Shown: positions 1 through 5,409, counted from the first letter of the stretch. The stretch: 9,897 nt of DNA from Desulfocapsa sp. (GCA_030635405.1 DAOVZA010000043.1:1-9897); one strand, 5' to 3'. Made by a program: numbers and translations. Notes: generated by a model from the letters alone, not told the origin.

Positions 1-589
1 AACCAAAAAGCGATTCTGGAATCCACACTGTGAAGCGGCTTGGGATATCGGTAACGGTTGTACAGCAGGAGACGGCAAGTTCTGCGTTACTGCGTAGCCA
101 AAGGACAATCGATCCGATACTGTCAGCAAGCCCGGTGAAGCAGCAGATACAGAGGAGAATCAAGCTGTTTTTTTGTGCCGATGTTTCAGTACCTGTTCTA
201 TAGCCAAAGCGTTCCAGTCTAAACGTTAACAACCAGACAAGCCCTGCATAAAAGAGTAATGGTTTACAGAGTTCAAGTCCTCTGCTGAGTAATGGCTGCA
301 GGTTTCTGGCACCGAAGATACACATGGCCCCGCTTATTTCAGGAATCAGAGAGTGCAGGGTGAGATAAAACAGTGGCCAGGCAAGAAAACGAATAATGAG
401 AAAGACAGTGGTAAGCCAGAAGAGCAGATAAAGACGGTTTTCAATTTCCGCTATTTCTTCACCACTTTGATGCTTATTTGCCCATGATGAAGAAATCTGG
501 CGGATGGCAAGGCCTGCAGTAACTAACCCCAAACCTGCTGATACGACGTCTACGCTTAGGGCTGAGACGGTCCACGGATTAACGATCAT
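1..589 (-). CDS. Polytopic membrane protein of unknown function, C-terminus cut by window edge
   Basis: The frame opens at an ATG (589-587) that overlaps the ATPase stop codon as ATGA. It stays open through base 1, giving about 196 residues with no stop. I do not recognise the family. Hydrophobic segments lie near residues 8-29, 53-78, 107-123 and 143-165, so at least four membrane helices are likely. Between the second and third is the motif GAMCIFGARNLQP (residues 87-99). Cysteines are frequent: C90, C108, C147, C149, C150, and an adjacent pair C175-C176 just after the fourth helix, followed by TTVTDIPSRF. The 4-bp overlap shows translational coupling to the ABC ATPase, so it is probably an integral partner of the transporter and cytochrome module. 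Redox-active or metal-binding cysteines are possible, but this is inference. The gene is real by frame length, coupling and composition; its function is unknown. Confidence 0.75.
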   Translation of the reverse strand, partial: MIVNPWTVSALSVDVVSAGLGLVTAGLAIRQISSSWANKHQSGEEIAEIENRLYLLFWLTTVFLIIRFLAWPLFYLTLHSLIPEISGAMCIFGARNLQPLLSRGLELCKPLLFYAGLVWLLTFRLERFGYRTGTETSAQKNSLILLCICCFTGLADSIGSIVLWLRSNAELAVSCCTTVTDIPSRFTVWIPESLFG

Positions 590-1257
590 TGCACGATGCC
601 CCCATCTTCCATTTTAAGCACCGTGTCGGCTGCTTCTGCCAGATCCGGGCTGTGGCTCACAACGACGAGGCTTTTCCCCTGAGTTTTAAATGTCTGAAAA
701 AGTTCCATAACCATATTTGCAGCCGCTTTATCAATGTTGGAAGTTGGTTCATCTGCAAAGAGAAGTTCTGGGTCACGGACAAGGGCGCGGGCTAAGGCAA
801 CACGCTGCCGCTCGCCACCTGAAAGCTGTCGAGGGAGATGTCGCGCTCTGTTGGCAAGTCCTACGTGTTCAAGAAGTGACATCGCACGTTCTTTCCGACT
901 CTTATCATTGAGGTTACTTACAATCATGGGCATACAGACATTTTCAAGTGCGCTTAATTCTTCAAAAAGTTGATATTCCTGGAAAACAATGCCAATTTTT
1001 TCCTTACGATATCTGGCAAGTCGAACATCATTACCACTGCTTAGATTTTCGCCATTGAAAAGGACTTCACCAGAGCTTGGTCGATCCAGGGCAGCGAGAA
1101 TAGCGAGTAATGTGGATTTCCCTGATCCGGAAGGGCCAGTTATGGTGAGCCAGCTTCCCTGCTTCATGCTAAAAGAGACATCTCGTATGGCCCTCACGTC
1201 ATGCGCATCACCAATACGATATGTCTTGCAGAGATTTTTGGATTCGAGAAGGTTCAT
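586..1257 (-). CDS. ABC transporter ATP-binding protein, MacB/LolD type
   Basis: This 223-residue cytoplasmic ATPase has every expected motif: Walker A GPSGSGKS (41-48), Q-loop Q93, signature LSGGERQR (145-152), Walker B LLFADE with catalytic E170, D-loop SNID (173-176) and H-loop H202. Its length and the DEPTSN stretch fit the MacB/LolD/FtsE group, which drives transporters with FtsX-like permeases. The likely partner is the permease encoded at 1865-3010. Its ATG (1257-1255) overlaps the stop of the preceding monoheme cytochrome as ATGA, and its own stop overlaps the next start the same way, so translation is coupled on both sides. The substrate is not readable from sequence. The cytochrome and cupredoxin neighbours suggest a job in extracytoplasmic maturation or in lipoprotein, metal or cofactor handling, which is inference. 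The D-loop has SNID where SALD is more common. Confidence 0.95.
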   Translation of the reverse strand: MNLLESKNLCKTYRIGDAHDVRAIRDVSFSMKQGSWLTITGPSGSGKSTLLAILAALDRPSSGEVLFNGENLSSGNDVRLARYRKEKIGIVFQEYQLFEELSALENVCMPMIVSNLNDKSRKERAMSLLEHVGLANRARHLPRQLSGGERQRVALARALVRDPELLFADEPTSNIDKAAANMVMELFQTFKTQGKSLVVVSHSPDLAEAADTVLKMEDGGIVQ

Positions 1258-1718
1258 TTCTTCTTCAGACTCTCTTTAAGATCATATCGTTCATCACCAG
1301 CATAGGGGTTTTTATCCCAGTTTTTTGCCTTTGGCGCAACGTATTCGGGGTCTGTGGCCAGGGTGCGGATAAAAGCAACTAATGAAAAAACCTGTTTGTC
1401 TTTCAGGATATGTTTCCACTGAGGCATAATATGAGAAAGGTTATTAGCTTTGCCACCATTTTTGATCACTTTAAATAACCTGACATCGGTCTGCCTGTTC
1501 ATGTAAAAACCGTCAGTATGATTTCTAGGTGGTGGTTGCAAAGCCTCATTACTAGCACGTGGTCCTCGACCTCTTCCGTTCTGCCCATGACAGGGAGTGC
1601 AAAATTGCTGGTAAATACGTTTCCCCCGTGCTGCGTCTCCACCAGCAAATAAAGAGACGGGGGGGGAAAGCAGTGCCAGAACAAGAAGAGTGGTAGTTAT
1701 CTGTTTTGAAAAATTCAT
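1254..1718 (-). CDS. Exported monoheme cytochrome c (class I type), downstream paralog
   Basis: This 154-residue protein has a signal peptide (about 1-25, ending SLFA-GG) and one heme c site, CTPCH, at 40-44. The candidate distal ligand is M99 in the HIMPQWKHILKDK stretch. The fold order (CxxCH, then PRNHTDGxYMN, then MPQW, then a C-terminal helix ending in a RTLA motif) fits small periplasmic class I cytochromes that shuttle electrons. It aligns without gaps to the 141-residue cytochrome at 4537-4962 over about 100 residues, with well over half identical by eye, but has an extra lysine-rich tail of about 25 residues (KNWDKNPYAGDERYDLKESLKKK). A clear ribosome site (AGGAG at 1724-1728) lies 5 bases before the ATG. 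The gene sits between the permease and the ATPase of one ABC transporter, and its stop overlaps the ATPase start. Confidence 0.93.
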   Translation of the reverse strand: MNFSKQITTTLLVLALLSPPVSLFAGGDAARGKRIYQQFCTPCHGQNGRGRGPRASNEALQPPPRNHTDGFYMNRQTDVRLFKVIKNGGKANNLSHIMPQWKHILKDKQVFSLVAFIRTLATDPEYVAPKAKNWDKNPYAGDERYDLKESLKKK

Positions 1719-1735
1719 ATGCTCTCCTTTATATC

Positions 1736-1862
1736 GATGGGCCTGAAAAAAACTTCATATGCGAGGCGCGCGAATTTTCTATTATTTCGTCGTATTGTAA
1801 TACGTCGAAATAATAGAAAATTCGTAGCAACGAAGCAGATGAAGAATTTTTTCATGTCCATC
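1736..1862. repeat. Long-palindrome element, copy A
   Basis: This near-complete palindrome fills the gap between the permease stop codon (3 bases away) and the ribosome site of the monoheme cytochrome. Outer arms begin GATGG (1736-1740) and end CCATC (1858-1862) and carry a 7-A run and a 6-T run. The inner stem pairs 1771-1796 with 1799-1824: 25 of 26 positions are complementary with one T-T mismatch, and only 2 bases lie in the loop. The flanks aacttcatat-gcgaggcgcg and tagcaacgaag-agatgaagaa are shared almost exactly with copy B at 3771-3898. It could act as an RNA hairpin that stabilises or attenuates the polycistronic message, as a bidirectional terminator, or be a REP- or MITE-like dispersed repeat. 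No coding capacity is seen. Confidence 0.92.
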
Positions 1863-1864
1863 AA

Positions 1865-3010
1865 TTAGCTCATGGTGGTTAGGGGAGGCGTTATTGCCGT
1901 CTTCCAGGTGGTAAAAACAGTACCAACCATGGTGAGAATAATTCCAAAGAGAAAAGAAAAAAGCACTGGCATTGGTGTAAAACGTGATGGAACCGGAAAC
2001 TCAGGAATCCAGCTAATCCCACTTATAAAAAGAGGGGCAATACCAATTCCATTTCCAAGTTTCAGCCATATCATACCTATAACAACGGAAAGCATACTTC
2101 CTGAAATTGCCAGTAGGACATTCTCCATACAGGTCATCTCCATGACTTCAAGGGTCTGCCATCCCGTGGCCTTTAAAATACCGATTTCTTTTTTTCTGGC
2201 ACCTCGCCCAAAGCCAGACAGAATAAGAAGAGCTGGGATTGAGAGAGCAAATGCTGTGAGATAAAAGAGAAAGAAAACCCCAGACTGCAGGTCAAAGCCA
2301 CGGTTAATATATTGGTTAACGATGGATTTTGTCTGAATACGTAAAGGCGGCGTCATATCCCAGGGCTTCCCAAGAGAACTGAGATGTTCTGCGATCTTAT
2401 CAGTTGTACCAGGCCTTGCATAGATAAGGATTTCAGAGGCAAATCCCGGTAACTTGAAGATGGTTGCTGCATCATTAAAGGGCATGACAATCATTGAGGA
2501 CGCCCAGATGGAAAGATCGCCATCAATAAGATCAACAATTGTAAAGGGCATGGCAGGGAAAAGAAAGAAACGCAGCTCATCACCTTTTTTCAACTCAAGG
2601 TGCTCAGCAAGTACTCGACCCATCAAAACTTCACCTGAGGCAAGAGGAGGAGCCTGACTGCTGAGGAGCTCAGGTGAATCGATACCAACCACAAGAGCAA
2701 GGTCTTCTCCAATATAAGTACGCCCGCTTATCCGTGGAATAACCTTGGTAACTCCAGGGATTTTCAAAAATTCAGTTACTTTGTCTGTTTTAATGGGGCC
2801 GTTACGACCATACTGGGCGCGGGTAATGTATAAATCAGCCCCCATATCAATGGAGACAAAGGACTGTTCTCTTACACCTTCCGATACGGCCATGGCTGTT
2901 ACAAAAGGCACAAGGACAGCAAGCAGACAGCCTATAACAACAAAACTTCTGGCACGGTTACGTTGTATCGAAAGGATGGCCTGAATAAAGAGGTTTATGT
3001 GTAGCTGCAT
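1865..3010 (-). CDS. ABC transporter permease, FtsX/MacB family
   Basis: This 381-residue inner-membrane protein has the layout of one FtsX/MacB-type permease: a first membrane helix at about 23-43, a large extracytoplasmic domain (about 45-240), then three helices at about 245-267, 297-318 and 348-368. After helix 2 it carries the family-typical cytoplasmic stretch RKKEIGILKATGW (272-284), which contacts the ATPase. The matching ATPase is two genes downstream (586-1257), with a monoheme cytochrome gene and a long palindrome in between. The start lies 12 bases after the stop of the 96-residue protein with no strong ribosome site, so translational coupling is likely. Members of this family often act as mechanotransmission or lipoprotein-extraction machines and not as classical channels. 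The substrate here is unknown. The usual MacB length is larger only because MacB fuses the ATPase. Confidence 0.9.
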   Translation of the reverse strand: MQLHINLFIQAILSIQRNRARSFVVIGCLLAVLVPFVTAMAVSEGVREQSFVSIDMGADLYITRAQYGRNGPIKTDKVTEFLKIPGVTKVIPRISGRTYIGEDLALVVGIDSPELLSSQAPPLASGEVLMGRVLAEHLELKKGDELRFFLFPAMPFTIVDLIDGDLSIWASSMIVMPFNDAATIFKLPGFASEILIYARPGTTDKIAEHLSSLGKPWDMTPPLRIQTKSIVNQYINRGFDLQSGVFFLFYLTAFALSIPALLILSGFGRGARKKEIGILKATGWQTLEVMEMTCMENVLLAISGSMLSVVIGMIWLKLGNGIGIAPLFISGISWIPEFPVPSRFTPMPVLFSFLFGIILTMVGTVFTTWKTAITPPLTTMS

Positions 3011-3022
3011 TGAAATATACGA

Positions 3023-3313
3023 CTAGAAACTGCTGACCATTGTAAGCCGGTCGGGAGTATAAGAATACCCGCCCGGCAACGGATAACTACGATCATAGCC
3101 ATTCGGTTGCAAACGTGGATCAAAATCACCAAAATTCCAGGCCGGAACGGTGGTGGCACCCATTCCAATGCCACCAAGAGCCCTCTGGAAAGATTGGGCA
3201 GAACTCAGTCGGTTCTGGCCACCGTCGTTACCACTGTCCTGATAGAGAACAATCAGCACAGCGGAAACAAGTAATACAATGGAGAACAAAATTGAGCTGA
3301 CTCGTTTATCCAT
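3023..3313 (-). CDS. Small membrane-anchored protein of unknown function
   Basis: This 96-residue product has an N-terminal hydrophobic helix (about 6-24) after a short basic start (MDKR), so it is probably a signal anchor that places the rest outside the cytoplasmic membrane. There is no signal peptidase II lipobox. The exposed part contains FQRALGGIGMGATTVPAWN (42-60), then FDPRLQP and a Pro/Gly/Tyr-rich tail. It has no cysteine and no heme motif. I do not recognise the family. Evidence that it is real: it lies exactly between cupredoxin (6-base gap) and permease (12-base gap) on the same strand, and its composition is protein-like with a clear topogenic signal. The ribosome site is weak (AAGAG-like), consistent with coupling to the cupredoxin gene. 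A structural or assembly subunit of the transporter and cytochrome module is plausible but unproven. Confidence 0.68.
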   Translation of the reverse strand: MDKRVSSILFSIVLLVSAVLIVLYQDSGNDGGQNRLSSAQSFQRALGGIGMGATTVPAWNFGDFDPRLQPNGYDRSYPLPGGYSYTPDRLTMVSSF

Positions 3314-3319
3314 GGACTC

Positions 3320-3721
3320 TTAATTTCTGCGGCGACGTTTCTTTTTGCCACCTTCTTCAGCCGCTGGCTTGCCTTCCTCAGGTGCTTTGCCAACAACTGA
3401 TATCATGGCCTGCATTGAATGGATGGGGCAGTAATATGGGAAATCACCTGGTGTACGGAAGGTGTAACTAAACTTAGTCCCCTTCAGTAAGAGATAGGAG
3501 AAAAATTTATTGTTGTGGCGCATATCCACACCAGAAATAACCCAGTGACCATAATTCATCTTATTAGTCCAGACAACGGTATCGCCAACATCAATGACAG
3601 GATCTGGCGGATAGAAGTTGAAGTTTCTGATTTCAATCTCCACTGTTTCTGCCTGTGCAACTCCAGCGGCACAGCAGAGCAAAGCCACTCCAATCAGTAT
3701 TAGTCCCGTAATTTGTTTCAT
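3320..3721 (-). CDS. Exported cupredoxin (type 1 blue copper protein)
   Basis: This 133-residue periplasmic copper electron carrier is read from the ATG at 3721, because GAGGG at 3729-3733 is 7 bases upstream and a signal peptide follows at once (about 1-24, ending AQA-E). An in-frame upstream ATG at 3820 would run through the palindrome and bury the signal peptide, so I reject it. The plastocyanin-like fold is marked by NFxFYPPD, DTVVWTN (47-53) and the type 1 copper ligands H59, C98, H101 and probably M106 (C-x2-H-x4-M spacing). After the fold comes a Glu/Lys-rich tail that ends GKKKRRRRN, unusual for a soluble cupredoxin. It would be expected to exchange electrons with the neighbouring cytochromes; that partnership is inferred from gene order. 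It leads a tight group with the small protein and permease. Confidence 0.92.
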   Translation of the reverse strand: MKQITGLILIGVALLCCAAGVAQAETVEIEIRNFNFYPPDPVIDVGDTVVWTNKMNYGHWVISGVDMRHNNKFFSYLLLKGTKFSYTFRTPGDFPYYCPIHSMQAMISVVGKAPEEGKPAAEEGGKKKRRRRN

Positions 3722-3728
3722 ATAAATA

Positions 3729-3733
3729 CCCTC
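3729..3733 (-). promoter_or_regulatory. Ribosome site that fixes the cupredoxin start
   Basis: GAGGG on the minus strand, 7 bases before the ATG at 3721. It supports the shorter protein with an N-terminal signal peptide over the frame extended to 3820. Confidence 0.75.
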
Positions 3734-3770
3734 TATGTAATTCATAGTTTTTACAAAACCTGGTTCGTCA

Positions 3771-3898
3771 GATGGATTCAAAAAAAACTTCATATTCGAG
3801 GCGCGTAGAATTCCTATCATTTCGTCGTACTTGGAGTACGTCGAAATGATGGGAATTCTGTAGCAACGAAGAAGATGAAGAATTTTTTTGATTCCATC
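3771..3898. repeat. Long-palindrome element, copy B
   Basis: Second copy of the element at 1736-1862, in the same orientation relative to the genes. It starts inside the stop codon of the tetraheme cytochrome gene (TGATGG) and ends about 37 bases before the cupredoxin ribosome site. Outer arms are GATGGATTC (3771-3779) and GATTCCATC (3890-3898, imperfect complement), with A and T runs. The inner stem pairs 3807-3831 with 3835-3859: the same T-T mismatch as copy A, one T-G pair and a 3-base loop. Outer flanks match copy A almost base for base, while the inner stem differs from copy A by paired changes (T-A to C-G at three places, one paired one-base indel). This shows the pairing itself is maintained. 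Role unknown: RNA processing or stability hairpin, terminator, or mobile palindromic repeat. Confidence 0.92.
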
Positions 3899-4481
3899 AT
3901 AGTTTATTAGCCTGATACTCAGGTGTATGATATTTCAGTTTCACTTCATCGTGCCCAGGCCAGTCATGTTCGCTGGCATCAAATGCTTCCTGAAACTTAT
4001 GAGTTGGGCTCTTATCATTATGGCATTCTACACAGGTGACTCGCGGGTCAAGGTTAAGACCAGCGTGTTCGACTTCTTCCTCAGTGTAGGTTCGACTGTG
4101 TTTAGCCATTACTGTATTATACTTTTTACCAGCACCATGACAGGCTTCACAACTTATCCCGATCATTGTTGGAGTTTTTTCAACACTAACAAATCCACCA
4201 GGTTTACCGTATCCGGTTGTATGGCAGGGAAGACAGGTTGCATCCTTGGTATAATCTTTATTGGGATCAAGTCCTGCTTTTGTCTTTATCTCTGCACGCT
4301 CACCCGGTTTTAAAATGGTGAAGGAATCGGCCATCAAGGTTTCTTTCCAGCTCTTCCAAACTTTACGATGGCATTTCTTACAGCTTTTTACTCCGGCAAA
4401 ATCATATTCTATCTTTTTCTCAGCAAATGCAGGGGTACTTATAAACAGAGCAAGCACACTGCAGAGTAAAATCTTTTTCAT
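3897..4481 (-). CDS. Exported tetraheme cytochrome c, cytochrome c554-like
   Basis: This 194-residue protein has a clean signal peptide (1-20, AFA-E) and four CxxCH sites: 34-38 (CKKCH), 83-87 (CLPCH), 111-115 (CEACH) and 150-154 (CVECH). The spacing and the context around the motifs (GVKSCKKCHRKVWKSW, CLPCHTTGYGKPGGF, GISCEACHGAGKKY, AGLNLDPRVTCVECHND) match the cytochrome c554 / c-prime domain family, whose members are periplasmic electron carriers or subunits of multiheme redox enzymes. The ribosome site GGAG (4487-4490) is 5 bases before the ATG. The gene follows the 141-residue monoheme cytochrome by 55 bases, in which I see no terminator, so the two are probably cotranscribed. Its stop codon overlaps the end of palindrome copy B. 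The c554-type call is confident; the specific partner or substrate is unknown. Confidence 0.93.
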   Translation of the reverse strand: MKKILLCSVLALFISTPAFAEKKIEYDFAGVKSCKKCHRKVWKSWKETLMADSFTILKPGERAEIKTKAGLDPNKDYTKDATCLPCHTTGYGKPGGFVSVEKTPTMIGISCEACHGAGKKYNTVMAKHSRTYTEEEVEHAGLNLDPRVTCVECHNDKSPTHKFQEAFDASEHDWPGHDEVKLKYHTPEYQANKL

Positions 4482-4536
4482 TGTATCTCCAAATGTAGAT
4501 CGATGTGTATCAGTTCTTTAACGTATTGTGATATAT

Positions 4537-4962
4537 TTATTTCTTTTCAGGTGGAAGAGGGGTTCCTGTCCATTCTGGATTTTTAGCAAGAGAGCGAACA
4601 TAGGCTAGAACGTTCCAGATCTCTTTGTCTTTAAGGATGTGTTTCCACTGAGGCATGATATGTGAGAAGTTTTGAGACTTACCGCCCTCTTTGATGGTCT
4701 TAAAGAGAAGGACATCGGTTCTGCGGTTCATATAATTACCGTCAGTATGATTTCGCGGTGCTGGATCAAATTTTTCAACCAGCATTCTGGTTCCATCACC
4801 CATACCATTTTTACCGTGGCAGGGAGTGCAGAATTCATTGTATTTTCGCTTGCCACGTTTCACATCTCCTGCAGCAATACTAGTCGTGCTAAAGCAGATT
4901 ATCAGACCGAAAGCCATTGCCACCTGGACAACGATTTTCAATGTGCTCAGTTTGTTGTTCAT
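4537..4962 (-). CDS. Exported monoheme cytochrome c (class I type), upstream paralog
   Basis: This 141-residue protein starts at the ATG at 4962, chosen because AGGAGG lies 10 bases upstream and a signal peptide (about 1-31, TSIAA-GD) follows. The frame also opens at 4998 but that adds 12 residues and overruns the ribosome site. The single heme site is CTPCH (45-49), and the candidate axial methionine is M103 in HIMPQWKHILKDK. It is a clear paralog of the cytochrome at 1254-1718, with shared blocks PRNHTDGxYMNRxTDVxLFK and SHIMPQWKHILKDK, but it ends PPEKK without the long lysine-rich tail. A soluble periplasmic electron shuttle is the likely role. It is the first gene of the left unit, directly downstream of the mobile-element region, so its promoter probably lies in or near that inserted DNA. 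I could not assign a convincing -35/-10 pair. Confidence 0.93.
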   Translation of the reverse strand: MNNKLSTLKIVVQVAMAFGLIICFSTTSIAAGDVKRGKRKYNEFCTPCHGKNGMGDGTRMLVEKFDPAPRNHTDGNYMNRRTDVLLFKTIKEGGKSQNFSHIMPQWKHILKDKEIWNVLAYVRSLAKNPEWTGTPLPPEKK

Positions 4963-4972
4963 TTGAATTTTT

Positions 4973-4978
4973 CCTCCT
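4973..4978 (-). promoter_or_regulatory. Consensus ribosome site that fixes the monoheme cytochrome start
   Basis: AGGAGG on the minus strand, 10 bases before the ATG at 4962. It lies inside the longer reading frame that begins at 4998 and so argues for the internal start. Confidence 0.85.
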
Positions 4979-5027
4979 ATTTCAATTAAATATATCAACT
5001 ACGAGTTTTCAGAGTAGGAAAAGAATC

Positions 5028-5323
5028 GTAACTATTCAGCAGCACTCTAACTACGTCCATTTTGACCTCCTCACATAGCACTAGGAGGCTGTCCGAGAAT
5101 GCCCTTTCGCCCAAACTCTTCAGAATTATCAAAAAAATAATGCTCGCAATATCAAATATATGGCTGTGCTTATTTTTGGATAATTCTTCGATTTTGAACA
5201 AAATGTCTATTCTCGGACAACCTCCTAGTATGCTTCGGAACCCAAAATAAACGAATTTGAAGTACTGCCGAACAGTTACAGTTCAGATTTTCGGGTAATT
5301 CATTGCACTTGCTGAATAGTTAC
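5028..5323. mobile_element. Non-autonomous IS66-type element (MITE-like) with 8-bp target duplication
   Basis: Both ends carry the 14-base inverted repeat GTAACTATTCAGCA (5028-5041, and its complement ending at 5323). The direct repeat AAAGAATC flanks it exactly (5020-5027 and 5324-5331). Ends that start GTAA and an 8-bp target duplication are known hallmarks of the IS66 family. No transposase frame is present: without the nested insert and one CTAG copy, only about 152 bp remain. It is therefore a deletion derivative or MITE that would need a transposase in trans. A degenerate inner echo of the end (GAACAGTTAC near 5270-5279) is visible. The element sits between the terminator of the multiheme unit and the monoheme cytochrome gene. 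Confidence 0.85.
5085..5224. mobile_element. Palindromic MITE nested inside the IS66-type element
   Basis: The terminal inverted repeats GAGGCTGTCCGAGAAT (5085-5100) and its complement (5209-5224) match at 15 of 16 positions. CTAG flanks both sides (5081-5084 and 5225-5228). CTAG is self-complementary, so it may be a 4-bp target duplication or part of the ends. YTAR duplications of this kind are known for the IS5 family, but I do not assign a family. Inner sequence is also partly palindromic (GAATTATC near 5121-5128 against GATAATTC near 5179-5186), so the whole 140 bp could fold into one long hairpin. No coding capacity. It interrupts the surrounding 296-bp element and is therefore the younger insertion. 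Confidence 0.82.
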
Positions 5324-5378
5324 AAAGAATCTATCATTATTTTCCCACTCTGAAAACCAATACCTGGAAAACAGAAAT

Positions 5379-5409
5379 AGCCTGGACACTCTGAGAGAGT
5401 GTCCAGGCT
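5379..5409 (-). terminator. Hairpin terminator of the multiheme cytochrome unit
   Basis: A 14-bp perfect stem (5379-5392 with 5396-5409; core GCCTGGACACTCT) with a 3-base loop lies 26 bases after the stop codon of the 900-residue cytochrome. On the minus strand the stem is followed by ATTTCTGTTTT, a loose T-rich tract, while the other side lacks one. It should end transcription coming from the multiheme genes, which makes the left gene group a separate unit. Confidence 0.85.

Larger units (their letters stand above)
5005..5357. repeat. Ancestral hairpin split by an insertion
   Basis: GTTTTCAGAGTAGGAAAA at 5005-5022 is the inverted complement of 5340-5357, matching at 17 of 18 positions. With the 296-bp mobile element (5028-5323) and one 8-bp target duplication removed, the arms close over a 13-base loop. 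The site before insertion was therefore a compact hairpin, probably a terminator or an RNA stem between the multiheme unit and the monoheme cytochrome gene. The target duplication overlaps the end of the left arm, so the element landed in the loop or shoulder of this hairpin. Confidence 0.82.

Noticed and set aside
1736..1862. Simple intrinsic terminator as the full explanation of the palindromes
   Set aside because: T runs are present, but they lie about 20 bases beyond the inner stem. The length (127-128 bp) and conserved unpaired flanks exceed a normal terminator, so I leave it only as one possible role.
586..3010. Identification of the ABC genes as nosF and nosY
   Set aside because: The permease has a large extracytoplasmic domain between helices 1 and 2 and an FtsX motif, unlike NosY. 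No other nos gene is present.
3722..3820. N-terminal extension of the cupredoxin frame to an ATG at 3820
   Set aside because: It would translate part of the palindrome and bury the signal peptide. The ATG at 3721 has its own ribosome site.
1736..3898. CRISPR array
   Set aside because: Only two copies about 1.9 kb apart with genes between them, and each is a long palindrome; no regular spacers.
4963..4998. Longer start for the upstream monoheme cytochrome at 4998
   Set aside because: It covers a consensus AGGAGG and adds 12 residues before a normal signal peptide.
4995..5250. Open frames of 62-68 residues on both strands in the gap
   Set aside because: They run through the terminal repeats of the two mobile elements, have no protein-like features and no ribosome site.
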